Assembly: GCF_032191515.1 (NCBI RefSeq)
Contig: NC_091396.1
Coordinates: 66,367,885-66,431,884 of the forward strand
DNA: 64,000 bases
Source: Phaenicophaeus curvirostris
Taxonomy: Eukaryota > Chordata > Aves > Cuculiformes > Cuculidae
Reading direction: 5' to 3'
Position 1 is the stretch's first letter. The number at the start of each line of letters is the position of its first letter. Both the position numbers and the translations under genes were made by a program. Under the pieces are notes generated by a model. That model was not told the origin of the DNA. It searched no databases and saw only the letters and a program-made list of their open reading frames with translations. Positions 11,650-26,700 of the stretch are shown in pieces.

Positions 11650-11715
11650 CGTTTTCTCGTGTGAGGAGAAGAAGCCTTTGAGCTGGAATCCCTGGAATAA
11701 CCTTTGAAGATGAAG
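11650..11715 (+). CDS. ARID4A: ARID4A exon 2: 5' UTR end and start codon
   Basis: Acceptor TTGTTTTGCAG ends at 11649; donor AAG|GTAGGC is at 11715/11716. The ATG is 11710-11712, with A at -3, and only Met-Lys is encoded here. An in-frame TAA at 11698-11700 blocks any earlier start within this exon. Intron 2 (1,160 bases) shows no repeat or gene that I recognise. Confidence 0.93.
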
Positions 11716-14700
11716 GTAGGCAAAGCTCGGGGCTCGGAGAACCCCTGCTCCCTTCTCTGCCTGCGGTTGGATTCGGATCCCGGTGCTGTGGATCTCCGGC
11801 TGGGATCCACTGCGGCTGAGCTGAGCCCTTCCCGATTCTTCTTCCCTAAAAATTCCCATCGCCTCTGAGCTGTTGTCCTTTGGGCTTCTCTCTTTTAAAC
11901 GCTTCCTCTCTCAGCAGCCGCTGTCGCAAGTTTGTGAAACCACAGCTTTTGTCCCGCCGTAGCTGTTGCCTGTGGTTTTTTTCACTGCAAAGGCTTAAAA
12001 TTTGCAGGGTAACTCAACAAAGAGAGAAAAACTGCTTTTTATTTTCAAGATTTAAGTAATAACGGACTTTTAAAACAAAAAACACAGCAGAAATACTACT
12101 ACTTAGTATTCTGTGCAGATTTTGTGCCTTAGACATTTTCAGTGTGGTAGTTCTGTCCTTGTTTATCGGTTGCTACAAGCACAATGAAGTAAAATGTTGA
12201 GTAATAAAGTCCAGATTAAGGAAAACGCAATGAGAAATATTTTTATCTTAAGATGCATATGCGATTAAGCTTTGGTAAAGACATTTCAGGAAAGAAAAGT
12301 ACTGGTTAACAGCTGTTTGAAAGGTTACAGGAAATTTCTCTAGAGGTCTCCTTTTAGTAATCAGGAACAAAAAATTCCTATGTATAGAATGTTATAGGAT
12401 TAATTATAAGTGTTGGGGCGATAGGAGTCTCAAATGTTTAAACAGTCTGTGTCATTGGGTTGGTTAGAGGTGAAAAAAGTACAACAGTCCTTTATGCTGC
12501 CTTTTTGCAGTCAAAATGCTTTTCTTTTTTATGCTGTAGAGGAATTAATAGTCAATCCTATATGTTGTTACTCTTTTTATTGAACTGATGTTTGGAACAT
12601 CTTATAATCTCGAAGATATTTCTGAGAGAGTAAATAGGCTGACAAAATTGAGGAGGGGGAGGGGGATCAACATCACTAGTGGAACAAAACTTCCTGTAAC
12701 TTGTTTGTTGGTTTTTTTTTTTTTCCTGCTGAAGAACGGTCTGTAATTCCCAGTATAGACGTTGTCTGTCCATTTAAAGTCAACAGGTCTAAAAGTTCAG
12801 ATGTAAAGCTAACTATAGAATGATGTAGCTGTGAAAATAAACAACTAAGCTTTGTGCTCTTTTGTTTTTCACTAGGCAGCCGATGAGCCTGCCTACCTGA
12901 CAGTGGGGACTGATGTCAGTGCCAAGTACCGAGGTGCCTTCTGTGAGGCAAAGATCAAGACGGTGAAAAGGCTCGTGAAAGTCAAGGTAGCGTATTGTGG
13001 TTATTGCTGATTTTATGTGTGGGAAGGACTGTCAAAGGAGCTCCTAGTCCTGAAGATTAGGAAATGCTCATTGCCTTGCTGTATGAATTTTAAAGAACAC
13101 TTAAATGTTGCTTTTTATATTTTAGTGTTCAGTTTGGAGGGTGTTTTGTTTATTTTTTGTTCTTTTTTTGGAGTAGTGTTGGTCTTTTTATTTTTTTAGG
13201 AGGATGCTGGAACAAGAAAGGGCTTTCAGATTACCTATTCTTGCTACTTTTTCCCTGATCATGGTTGTTTTCTATCTGTGAATGTATCAGGTTCACAGCA
13301 ATCAGTTTAGTGTCACAAATAGAGGATTATGGCTTTAGGTGAGTTATAAGGCATAAGAGCAACCCCTTCAGAAGGAAAAGTTCCATTTCCTTCCAGCCGA
13401 CGTTCTCAGTTTTATAGCTCAGAACTTAAGAGACAATGCCAAAATAAATCAATGCAAGCGTATAAAATGATGGCATTAATCAGTTTCTTAGAACAGGTTT
13501 TAGAAATGTCCAGGATAACATCTGTTAAGTTTTGAGCATCTTGCTGGTCTGTGCTCTGGCTGCAGCTGATGTTCTACACGTGCGTAGTGCTGGCACATCT
13601 CATTCATCAACGTTTACAGGCCTTATGTGAGAGCAGACAAGGCTAGGTCGGTATTTTGGTGTTGCAGTACTGTTTTCAATGCTGATATGGGAAATCAAGA
13701 AGAAAATGTAGTTCAGTAGAAGTTAAGCAGTCAAAGTAAATATAGAACTTGCTTTTCTTTGTTTTGTCAATATCTTCCCACTTCCTACTTTCTTGTCTAC
13801 TGTCCAGGATATGTAAATAAGGCACTAGTGACCCAACCCCCCCCCAACAAACAGAGGTGAAAGCTGCTTTTTATAACTACAAATCTAAGTTTCCACGTGC
13901 TTTAATGCTTAGATCAAGTAGAATGAGCTATCAGCCTCTTACATATATAGATCGTATCACTTTAACAGAGTGCTTTTCATGATTAGTAAAAAAACCAAAC
14001 CAATTCAGATCTTGGAGTCTTTCCCCCCTGTTCTTAATGAGCGCTTGTAGAAATTTTTGATGTTCCTTGAAATCTGTGTTCCGGACAAGCTTTGAGGGAA
14101 GCAGCGTGCCGCCCTTCCTGTTCTGACATCCTTGATTTTTCTATCTGTATCTCTAGTCTGGTAGAGTATTTAGGCTGTTAATGTGTGAGTTTATTTCACA
14201 TTGGAATCTTACACTTTTACTCCATGATAAGATTTGGAAGTACATGAGGCTGCCACAACTTAGTGGAAATTCCTGTCGCTGTATGTCAATTATAACGTAA
14301 CAATTGGAGTTGTAACAAGCTAGGCCTGATACTGTAATTAGGAGCGTGTAGGCACACCCCAGCACGCTTGCCAAGAGTGCAGAAAGTCCAATAATCTTTT
14401 CCTGAGTAGCAGGACAACCTGAATTCATCTCAACACCCAGCTTAAGATTTTATATAAAAACTATAAACTGCATTAGTAACCTGAAAGTGTGTTGTAACCT
14501 TTTTTAGCGTGCCACTGGTGTTCTGTTGATAAATCCAGCTACAGTCTAGACTGTGATTGGAGGAGCTCGAAAACTGGGCATCATTTATCGGTGGGAAGGA
14601 AGATCCTGAAATTTTTGATTCCTGAAAAGAAACAGGAATTTTGGATTTTAGTTTTGTTAGAGCGCTGTAGGTGTTTTTGCTGTAACAAGCAGCAATGAAA

Positions 14701-17700
14701 CAGTTAACAGTGTTGGCATCCAAATATTCATCTTTTACGTTTCTAAACTGAGTCTCTGCAGACTGGGAGATTCAAACTGCATAGGCTTACGTTCGCTGTG
14801 TCTCATCGGCATTACCTTCTCAAATGCAGGATTTTAAATGGAGAAAGCATAGTTTACTTCCTCTGTAACTGGTCCTTATTTTCATTGCGCTTGCAGTGGT
14901 TCGCCTCTTTTCCATAAAAACTTTCTCTTGCTCAAGGCTGCAGGAATGGTGGTGTTGGGGCCAGTTTGGTGATTTTTTGATATGTATTTCATAAAGAGCT
15001 TTTGGGTTTGGTTGTAGTTCAGTACTCAATGTGGTGTTAATAAAGTTGGGGTAGAGAGGGAAAAAAACCTGCTTAATCTTCTAATCTGGAAGCCCAGTTC
15101 CAGGTATGCCCTGGATTGCATCAGTATCCAAACTCACATCTCTGCATGTTTTCTTTGCCTTGGAAAGGCTGATGTTTCATTTGCCCTGTTCTTTAATTAT
15201 GATGTTTCAGGTAAAATATTAAGTATGATGCTTGGGGCTTGCTATGAGTAGAACTATCTTTGTCCAGTGTTTGCTATTCAATCAGTTTGAGTCCACTGAA
15301 CTGACAAAGATCTTGTTTTCCGAATCGTCATCGTTATTATTAAAAATGCAATTTCTTATGGTTTTTTGTGTGCTATCAAAATAATAAATATATATATAAA
15401 GGTTTATGAATATCTTTCAGGTGGTCCTGAAGGGGGATAACTCAACTCAGTTAGTGCAGGATGACCAAGTGAAAGGACCTCTAAGAGTATGTATATTGCA
15501 TGCCTTTTTTTTTTTCTTAATTATACAATTGATTTGTAAAATTCTAAATATTGAAGCTGTTTACATGAATACCTGTTCTATAGACTTTAAATCAATGAGA
15601 GGAGGCTTGTTGCTTGAGATCAGATTGATTCCAAGTAGTTAGTCTTAACTTCTGTATTTTTTGGAGACTGTTTGTTTCTCCATGCAGGATACTTTATATG
15701 CAAACAGTTTTGCACCCATGATGATTTTTGTATCTTACAAGATACAAAACTTCTTATAAGTAATAGAACTTTGAAACATTCTTAAAAGTGAAGGAGAACT
15801 TGATTGGAAAGCCAAATTCAGGCCCATTAGACAATAGTAAATAGGCTTGTTCCAACTGTGTTTTAAAATAATTGATTTATTTATATAAAAATACGTGTTG
15901 GTTTGTGTTTTACATGTAACAGTTGTCTGCTAAAATGCACAGCAACATTATACAGCACTGACTACAAACAGAGGTCTTTAGAGTTGATCATCTCTCTTGT
16001 ATTTTCTCTGCAGGAAGACCAATACACGTTGTAGTCCGCTACTGAAATTCTGATTTAGCTGACAATAGAAGTGTTTAATATATAAGAAACAGTCATCATT
16101 GCATGCACATCAGTAAAAAGTAATAATTACTTTGAATATTTGAACATTTATTTCCAATTAGCCTTTGTTATTTCTTGTCATGCTGGAATTAGATGTTTGG
16201 AATTCCATGCTGCTTTATCATCTACCTGCAGTTCAGCCTTTAGGCTTATGGACCTTTATTCTTACCTGCTGCGTAACTAAATTCTAGGAAGCAACATTTA
16301 GCTAAAATGAGTTGTGCTGGAAGAATTAATGCATACACGTGTGTTTTTCCATTACATGAGTTTGGGCTTATATGTAACCTTGAGATACTCCCTTTTTTGC
16401 AGGTTGGGGCTATGGTTGAAACAAAAATGCCCGATGGATCCTTTCAAGAAGCTGTCATCAGCAAGCTGACAGATGCCAGTTGGTATACTGTAGGTGAGCA
16501 GCCCCGTGCTTTCATTTGCAGTCTCTAATCCTTTAACAATCTATTTCTAATTATAGGTAATAATGTAAGTAATTCTATCCTGTGTTGTAACATCTGAGAC
16601 AGATTTTGGAGGGGAATTCCTAAAGTCTTCCATGTCGTGTTTCCTTTTCCATTTAAATCAGGGTAATAATTATTTGATATTCAGGGAGCAAAGGTTGTTG
16701 CAAAGGTAATTGCAGCTTGGGTGAACTGGTCCCAGCTTCGCTCACTGGAATTCAGAATAATTTTTGCAGGTTTTAAGATGTAAACCGCGTAATTGTACTT
16801 CCAGCTGAAACTTGTGGTATGTCGTGAATGATCGAAATGTGAGCTTTCTTTCACCGTATGCAATTGTGTACACAAGAAAGCCATTGGCAGCACCACTATG
16901 TGTTTTGAAATCGTTGCTCTGTTGTATGTAGAGTTGAGGATCATGTTTTGTGTGTAACAATTGAAGAAAGGATTGATTTTAAAAGGAAAAACAAGTCGAC
17001 ACATCACACCTTAAGAAAAGAGGGGGCATTCATGTATGATGTGAATATAACTTTGCTTTAAAGTAACTTTCAAGTAGTGGCTGTATTTAAGGTGAAATAG
17101 CAAAGTATTTTGCTTTTCATGTTGGAGGCTTGTGCGCTTTTCAGTCATTGAAATAGAAACCTCAGAATGTAGGGTCAGCGAAATTCGTGTTGAACAAGAA
17201 TTCACTGCAAGTCAAATTTCTTTATTTTGAACGATGAGAATTGCTCATTCTGGTCTCTAGATTTTTCTGAAACAGCTTTAACAGTAGAAGGACAAACCCA
17301 GCAATGTTCAATACTAGATGACCAAATGAAAAACTGCAGTATTTGAATCAAAGCACTTTGCAAGCAGCAGTCGTTTTGTTGCACAACTCTTTTTTTTTAT
17401 AGCAGCAAAGCCTTATATTTGCCAATAGCATGGAGAGAATGTGCTTCTCTTAATTGTCCTGTATGTGGTAGTCTTCTGCATTGCTTATGAGGTCGATGCT
17501 TGTAAATTGAAACTTGTTTTCTTCCTCGCTGTCTTGTATACTGAATGTATTCAGCTTTACTGCTTTTACTCTCTGGAGGAGTCCTGTATCCATGAAGTGT
17601 GAGATGTTTTGATTCATGAACTCATTTTCTAAGAAAGATGATGTTCAGCATAATCTAACTTTTCTGTTCTATTAGGCAAGGTTATATAGTCTTTGGAGTC

Positions 17701-20700
17701 AGGACAAGGCCCTCACTGCAAATAGTTTGGAAGGGTTTATCCCTTAATGGTGATGATTATTGCCTGCTTTAGATGTAAGCCAGTTGATTTACCAGTTGAC
17801 AAAGCTCACTGCTCATGTGTTTTTCTTCATGACTAGAATATCACTGTAAAATTGTAGATTTAGTTGTAAACTTGTAATGTATGTTAGGTTGGGAAGGAAA
17901 GGCAGGATTGCTCTGGAATGCAGAACATCCAAATCTGCTTGGTTTAGTGATATGACATACTCAATCAAGAACACTGGACCTTCAGCTCTGCTTTATATTG
18001 ACTTCAGAGGTTCACCATTGTGATACAGAAGAGATAAGAAACAGTCTTGTACTAATAATTTCATCGTTTATGAATTAGCATTTCCATCTTGAAACTCTTA
18101 CTTATTTTCATTTCAAAGTAGCATTTTTAGCTAAGTCTGTGTGAATTTGGACCAAAAGACTTAGATCAGTAAACCAACCCTTGCATGTTCAGTGATTAAA
18201 AAAAGGCTTTAAAATACTAATTGATACAAGAAGAAAAAAAATGTTTGTTTACATTTGAGAGGTGAACTCTAAATCTGCTTGTTTGGGGCCGAGTTTTGTC
18301 TGTTTTGTTAAGTGAATACATGCTCTGCAGGGCAGTGTTTGGATTTAACAAGTTCTTGAGCTCTTTGCAGTAACATAACAGATAAATCATGCATGCTGTG
18401 ATTTTTATATGTTCATTAAAGCACAATTCCTCAGAAAATTGAACCAATTTATTATTGTAATTTCCTTTCCTGAAGAAATTTTTTTTTGACAGGCAGAATA
18501 GAATTTCATAAAAATGTAGAGCTGGTGTGTGTGTGGATGATCTAAATAGTCTTAGGGTAAGTAACGTGCAGTTCAGTAATAGGGCAGGTAGAGCGTACGT
18601 ACCTGTGACAATACAATTGTAACACTTCGGAGTTGTCTTTAGATCTTTTGAATGTTTTTGTGAGCTGTGTGTGGTGGCTCATTGGTGTTGAAAGCACAGG
18701 TAACATTGACCAAATTCAGCAGATGGTGAAATTTCTAAAATTTCTAAAAAAATGGTTATTTTACTGTTAAAACTGGGGAAATGCACTAGGTTGAGAACAG
18801 AATCACTGAGATGTGAAAAATGAGCCTCGTCTTTAGCCTGCTGCTTCCATCATATCTTTGGAGAAGTTTTGGGTAGATGTTAGGTATGTGTTTATGTTGC
18901 TGCAATCAAAGTTGAATTGGTTCCTTGGCAGTCGAAGCCGAAGAGTTGAGAGGGAAGGGATTAAATGGCCTTCAAGTTTCTTGAATGTCTTTCTGAATGA
19001 GATCAGGATTGAGGTGGAAAGCACAAGGGGAAGACCGTGTTTTTCCTGGGCTATTTATTTTCTGTGTTAGGTAGCATCTCTTTTTCGGTGATCTAGAAGT
19101 AGGCTGATATGGCTAGGGAAACCAGCAATATATGCAGAAAAACATTTTCAAAGTACTAAGTACCAATATCAAAAAGGTCCACTGAAACAAACTGCATATG
19201 TGTCTGGAGAGAAGGGAGGATGTTCACCTTTCCCAAGCAGGTTTTCTTGGCATGTATCAGAAACAGTGTGACCAGCAGGTCCAGGGAGGTTCTTCTCCCT
19301 CTGTACTCGGCACTGGTGAGACCGCTCCTCGAATCCTGTGTTCAGTTCTGGGCCCCTCACCACAAGAAGGATGTTGAGGCTCTGGAGCGAGTCCAGAGAA
19401 GAGCAACAAAGCTGGTGAGGGGGCTGGAGAACAGGCCTTATGAGGAACGGCTGAGAGAGCTGGGGTTGTTTAGCCTGGAGAAGAGGAGGCTGAGGGGAGA
19501 GCTCATTGCTCTCTCCAACTACCTGAAAGGAGGTTGTGGAGAGGAGGGAGCTGGCCTCTTCTCCCAAGTGACAGGGGACAGGACGAGAGGGAATGGCCTC
19601 AAGCTCCACCAGGGGAGGTTTAGGCTGGACATTAGGAAAAACTTTTTCACAGAAAGGGTCATTGGGCACTGGCAGAGGCTGCCCAGGGAGGTGGTTGAGT
19701 CACCTTCCCTGGAGGTGTTTAAGGCACGGGTGGACGAGGTGCTGGGGGGCATGGTTTAGTGTTTGATAGGAATGGTTGGACTTGATGATCCGGTGGGTCT
19801 CTTCCTACCTGGTTATTCTATGATTCTATGATTCTATTTCAGATGGGCATCCAAAGATTCCTGTTGAAACAACTTTGCTTCGTTCAGTAAGGGGGACTAG
19901 AAGAAATGCTGTGTTGAATTTGCTGTAGTAGGACACTTTGTCACTGACATAAGACAAGAGCCACAAAGATGGTCAGTTAGTCTATTTAGCGGTGTTCACG
20001 TATCCCAAATAAATAAGGATTTATTTTTGTTGTAGCTGATGGGGAATCCCTTTTGCACCTATTTTTACATGGTGTGACTGCAGCCATTTAGTCAAATTAA
20101 AAATTTCAGATGTGATTTGGAAATACTTTTGAAATTACCTTTGAAATTCAGCTTTTCAGTGCAAATGAGTGAAGAAACAAAAGCTGTTTGGAGTGAAAGT
20201 TTAACAATGTCTGGAAAATGCTGTTGCGCATGTCCTCCCTCTCATCTGCTCGATTGCATCTAAAGTGGGATGACGGTAATAGCAGCTTAAGTTCTTTGGG
20301 TAACAAGTGGCTCAGTTGGATGAAATGCAATTATTTAAAATGGACTTACTTAATTTACAAATTTTCAAGTGCTGCATCGATGCTTTTGAAGTGCTGAATG
20401 TATTGGTAGGTGATAATTGCGTAGCATTAGAATGGTCTGTCAGATCTGCTTTCAGCTGAGCAGTGTTTGAATTATGGCTGACTTAACATGTCATCTCCTT
20501 GGTTCTCTATTGACTTGTAAAATGCTTCAGGTAAATATTGAAATAATGACTGAAGTGACTGGGGAAAAAAAAAAAGAAACCAAAACCTAGACCACACCTT
20601 AGAGAGTGCATAGTTATGTTTTCCTTCTTTCACTTTCTCTGGAATCTTAGGAGCGGTACCAGAATTTCAAAAACCAAAAATCCTTATGGGTGTGCTCTTT

Positions 20701-23700
20701 AAGGAAATAGTTTGTGTCACTTCTGCATAGAATTAGAAGTAAGGCAAGGTCTACATAACAGTGAGAAACAGGATTTCAGTTGAGCAAGCATCCCAAGAGT
20801 TGCTGTTGGAACAGCCTTTTTTTGTTGCCCAATCAAAACGAAAGTCCCTTTTGTCTCTCTTTTGACACAACTCAGGTCAATAATCTGTATGTGCTTAGAT
20901 CTCTTGTTGAGTGTCTGCAATTTAACTGTATCTACAGCTTTAAACAATGAAAAAAAACAGATCAAATGCGTTGAGCCCTGTGACTTCTATTTTGCTAGAT
21001 AAAATAACAGGAGGGAAGTTTTTCTGAAGAGAGAAAAGAGAAAACATGTATTAACTTTCAGTAATATGTCCTCTGAAATGAATGGGAAATGCGAAGAAAA
21101 CCAAAGCAGTGAGAGGTATTTGCGGTTTCTATCAGACCTCACTGTCAGCAGTAGGGCTTTATATGCTGATTAGAATGAAAAGGAGCATGAATCTTTATTT
21201 TTTGTGAGTTATGGCTTTCAAGGTTCGTCTGGTACTTTTATGTGAGAGAAGACGTCTTTTCTCCTTTTAAAAGTTATCATGGAACGGCGGAATATTTTAA
21301 CATAAATAGTAAGGAGTTTATTTTTTTTGTCATTCTTTTCAACACTGCGTGAGTCTACAAAGCCAACAGATTTTTTCCTTTTTGGCTTTAATACAGTGCT
21401 GTACATTAACGTGGCTTGACTTTGGCTGCGCTGTAAGCCAGGCACCACTTTTGTGACACCTGCAAGAGCCCTATAGCCCTGCTCTCGCTGCCCACTGGCC
21501 TCGTGTGGTGGTAACTGCCTCCTCTCATGCAGTTCCTGTTGCATCACTCTGGGGAACTGCCTTTAGGAAGGCAGGTGACAGAAATGAATGGTACTAAGTA
21601 TTTGGTTCTAGTCCTCTTTCACGTTGGATTTTAAAAATTTTAGTTTGTAATTCTCAGAATATTTATCGGACAAAGAACCAGCAGTGATGTCTGAGGACTT
21701 CCAGGAGGAGGGTTGCCCACAGGAACCATTTATAGTCACATTTTCCTATTTTTAAAAGAAGTTTCTTCTTCAATGCTGTGTGGAGGTATCTATGCTAACA
21801 GGAAAAATTGACTTGGTTCTGCCTCCACTAGAACTTTAAGGTCCTAACACATCTTGTTCCTGTGTGAAGGGTGAGAAGAGCTATCGGTGCCACCACAGTC
21901 AGTTCATTTCATTCATGCTGGAGGCCTGTCACTTTGTCTTTTTATAACTTCAGCAGCCACACGCTTTGTATGTGCAAGGCACCAGTCACATTCGTGCCGC
22001 TGGTTTGACCAGTTCTTCCCAGCACCCTTTTCGAGTTCTACATCCCAGAAGCATCACTTCATCTTCGGTCTGTGCGTGTGTCATCCAAGAATCCAAGACC
22101 ATGAGTGTGGTCCGATTGTCCCTACTTCGATGGTGCTTTTTGACCCACTGTAAACTTGTTCTTTTCATCTTCAACATGTTCCTTTAGTGGATTTTGAGGA
22201 AATCCTGTATTTGCCTGGAGTCCTTCTTTGGAATGTATTGTTTAAAATCAACCTGTGGCACCTAGAAACTGTGCAGTAGCTTTCTGGACAGCCTAGGAAG
22301 AAAGAATAGCACCACATTTTGCGCTTGTATGCGTTTAGGCAACGTGCAGGCAGATAAGCAGATGTGATGGGGAGTAAATATATTAACTGAACCTTGTTAC
22401 AAGTCAAGTGGATGGAGTCTTTGGTTCTAAAAGCACCTTGGTCACAGTGTGGAGTGAGTGTTAAAAGACGTAAAATATGGTGTACGAAAAATAATGTTGG
22501 GAAAGCAGAAGGTAGGAATTTTTTCTCTAATCTCTTTATATGTAACAATAATGAGATTACTGGAACAACTCAGAAAAAGCCGTTTCAGCCAGCGGGGTTT
22601 TGTTTGTAAGGTGATAGTCTTCTGTGAGTAGACTCAAAGGTCGCACTTCTGTGTTTTCAGTGGTATTTCATACGCTTTTCTGTAGGGGAACTGGAGCTCA
22701 TTGAAAATTATTTTTCCTTTAAAAAAAGCTGAGTTCTGTAGTGTCTCCAGCAGCGCAACGCTCCGAAGGGCTCTGAAGCCCTCTTACAGTTATGCTAGGT
22801 AGGTAGTACAGTCCTTGTCTGCAAGGTCATTCAATAAGCATTGTGTGACTCTGTGTGCTTTCTATATTGTTTCCACAGCTGAAAACCAAAGCTCTGCAAA
22901 ACTGGCACACGTTGATCAAGGCGTACGTAAAGAGCAGCTCGTATAGCTCACCAATTACTGCTTTGTCAGGCAGCTTCTGAAAATAATTAAATGTGCATGG
23001 TGTCACCAGAGCAGGTTTTACTTCTTGGTACCAACTTCCATTGTTGTGGTAGATTTAGAAGTTTCTGAATGGGATGGGAATGAGAAAAGAAATGTTTACT
23101 TGCTGTGCAGTATAGACTCCCGTAACCTGTTGGATTTGAAGCCTGCAAGCGGATGCAGCCACGATGGTTGCTTCCCTCTTCACTTGTCCATGACAGGACA
23201 GCCTTGTTCTGTTAACACTGGTTGCTCTGTATGTAAGTTAGTAGAGTAACTATGATGAGGATGTAATTGCTGGTGCCCTGCTGTGTTCTCTTTTTTCTTT
23301 CTTTCTTCTTTTTAGGATCTTAGGGATATTTATAAACAAGATGTAGTTAAACTCATCTGTGATATTTTCTGGCAAGTGTCGTCACAGTTCCGAAAAATTA
23401 TTTTGATTAGTTTACTTATTAATGTAAATAAATGAGAACTGACATTGAGGCAGCATTTTTGTGAGGACAGGCTGAGTATTATTTTTAATGGCATATATGG
23501 GCTTGCTTTAGACTGGGAACAGAAGATACCCTCTTGTCAGTAATGAGTTGAAATTTTTACTGCTTAATGCACTTTTGAGTTACTCAACTTTTAATCAAGA
23601 GAATACTTTTTAAACTCTTGGACTGTATTGCACTGATTCCCACTGGGAAGCTTTGTTGTTTTTTTTTTTTTCTTTCAAAGCTTTGTCTTGCTCAGGGAGA

Positions 23701-26700
23701 AAAAAACCGATTTTGTTCCTTTTCTGTTATTGTCAACAATGTGGGGATGCAGCAAAGTTCTGAAAACTTCTACTTTATTTCCTGTGTTTAAATATGCCCC
23801 GTATGGAGCGTGTTGAACTTGTTCTTGAGACTAGAACCAGCATCGTAACAGAGGCTGTTCCTCCAGGTTGTGCTGCTTAGTCATCTTTTTCCCCTTCTGT
23901 CAGTTTTCATCAGCATATTTGGAAGAAAGGCCCCTGGCCAGCAGAAATGTTGCTCTTCCTTCTGTCATTCCTACCTCATTACATCGACTCTCATCTACTG
24001 CTGTCAGGTTCCCGGCCAGTGTGCATCGTTCCCTCTCCAGAGGTAATTACTGAAGTAGTTAGTCTGTACTCCGTTTGCCTACAAAGTACGTGCCCAGCAC
24101 AGGATTGGGCAATGGTGGTACTTCAAGGGCTTCTGCTTTTTCATACTCCTTTCTTTGGAAAGACAGTTCCACTTCTATGCTGAATATTGTGGCACTGTAA
24201 ATAAATTTATTGATAACTCTTTTACATATGTGGGGGGGGATATCTCCCTCTCTTCTGCTTTCCATTTCCATCCCTCCCTAACGCAATTGATACTGTTCAG
24301 TGAATTCTTCCTTATGGAATACAAGCTCTGGAATTTCTGCTGTTGGAGAATTTGGAGTAATAACCAGTTTAAGGAATGATAAAGTCATTAATACAAGTTA
24401 TTCAGCATTAATTTTGCAGTTTTTAATTTGTCTGTTTGTTAGTAACGGGCATTTTAACTACAATTAAACAGTTCTGGATGAGGTTAAAGAGAGGAATGAA
24501 TTTGCAGCTTTGAGTGTGTCAAGTTCTGACATGGCTGTGATCGTGAACTATAGCAAAAAATGGTTTGCCCTGCTGTTTATATTTAGGAAATCCTTAAAAG
24601 TGAGAGGGAAGCTGCAATGGCTGCTTAGTTTAAGAAAGAATTCTGGTTTTAAAGGTGCTGAGACTATCAATGTGTATTTCTGGTTACCCTTTCAGTAAGG
24701 CACAAACAAGTATTTTTTCCCTGAAAGTGAAATAAGTTTAAAGTATCTACAATTACAAAACTTTTCATTGTGATTAATTTGAGAGACTTACTACTTAGTC
24801 CCACTTTACTAATTCAAATAATTGATGTTTTTATGTGAAAAAAGGTGCTATCTTTTCTCCATTGGCGCTTCATAAAGTGATCGCTTATTTAGCTAAAGAA
24901 AAGTTTCTTTTGATGCTGTTCTGTCATGTGCTTTGTTGTATTACAAAGATGTTGTCTTGCCCTGAGTTGTGCAGCTGCGCTGTTCGTTGCAGGTGCTGTT
25001 GCACAGGTCCACAACATAAATCATTGCAGAATGAGCAGAAAATTTCTTTTATATATATATATATAAAAATTCTTAGGTGGTCAAAGAAAGCTTCAGTATA
25101 TCCTTGAAGCAATTAAATGACTTTGAAAGAACAAAAATATTAGTGCCTTCTGGTTTTGTCCTTACGGTCCTCCTCCCTCTGCCCCTACCAGTCTTCATCA
25201 AGATAGAAAATTAAATAAAACTTATTTTTCCATTTGGGGCAAAGTCTTTGTAAGTAATAATAAAGCTATGGTATTTCACTCTGTATATCACCCGTTACTC
25301 TTTGTTATTGAAAATTCCATTATAGTTGTCTCAAAGCATTTTCTGTACTGCACGTGCGATGTCTCTAGGGGTAACCACAGACAGACCTGATAACTTTGTC
25401 ATTTTTGTGTGTATTTACATCTGTTTGTATGAGACTCAGAAGGGTTGGATGTGTTAACTCTGTCCATTTTGTTAACCCGAATGAGGGATGAGAGGGAGAG
25501 AAATTTGAGTCCTGGAAGAAGGTGGCCAAGGTAAAATAGGGTCATATTGGACTTGATTGCTTTGAAGGAATCGCACACTCTTTCACTCTGCTGTGTGTTT
25601 CCTTCGCCTCGGGCAGGACATTCACAGGTGGCTGCTGAACAGAAATATTTTCCTACCCTTTCAAGTAACAGTTATGCCAGTTCCTTGGGCGGCTGCAATT
25701 CGGGAAGGAGGTCTGAGAGTTTGTGCTTCTTCACCTTCCTTTCCTGCATTTGTGTGATAACTGCTATTCCTGTGAAAGAGAGCACTATATCCTTTTGGAA
25801 AGAGTGACTTTCCTTTCAGGTGTGGGAGAGAGTTCCAGAAGCTTTGGGGCTTTTTGTTTTCTGTGCAAGTAAAATATAAATTTATGAAGCTGACATTTCT
25901 GCAATTCCAGTTATATTTTGCAAACTATAATTGCCTCATTTGGGTTGAGAGTACCTAATTATGTGACTTTCAAAGTTCTAAGGTAACTTGTGTGTTTGCA
26001 AGCAGAATATCTCACAGTTCTTAATTGTTATAATTTCCGTATGTGTCCTAATTTAAGTAGAGTTTAGTGTGTTTTACTAACGTATTCTGCTTAATATTCA
26101 GCGTTTATAAGATTTTATCTTTCAAGGATGAAAAGATAATATCACCTGGTTTATGAATAATTTGCTTGATTTCTTCCTTACTGTATCAGTTCTAATTAAA
26201 TAGCTAGAACTTTCAAAATTGAGGATAATTGAGAGTGATTTTTTTTTCTTTACTGTCAGGTGTCAGGTTCTGTTTGTGTTTACAAAGTTACCTATTGCCA
26301 CTCACCAGCTATTTGTCCCCTTAAATGATTATTTGTGAAAGATGAGCACTTTGATTTTAGTTCTGAATGTAAGTACAAAAGGTGATGATGGTAATCTGCT
26401 TTTAAGTCTCTTCAGAATGATGAGAAATGGTGCATGCTTTAGGGTGCAGAGAGCATTTAAAACCACCCTGAAATTTAAAAATAAGCCAGTGAAATATTGT
26501 TACTAGAGTGTACAGAGAGCGCTGGCAAGTGGCCCATTTGGTAGGTAATGAAACTTAAACGTCAAAGAGGTGGCACACAGATATTTTATTTGTACTAATG
26601 TAAACCTGTGAAAGAAGTGGGCATCAAAATAATTTTGAGCACTTTGGTGTTTGTACATGGCAAATCAGTGAGTACCGGTGCTGGGTTAGGGGTGCAGAGG

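Noticed and set aside
19169..19759. Open frames of 179 and 166 residues as host genes
   Set aside because: The plus frame is the CR1 ORF2 C-terminus and the minus frame is its shadow. The same holds at 46324-46851, 53178-53592 and 54686-55170.
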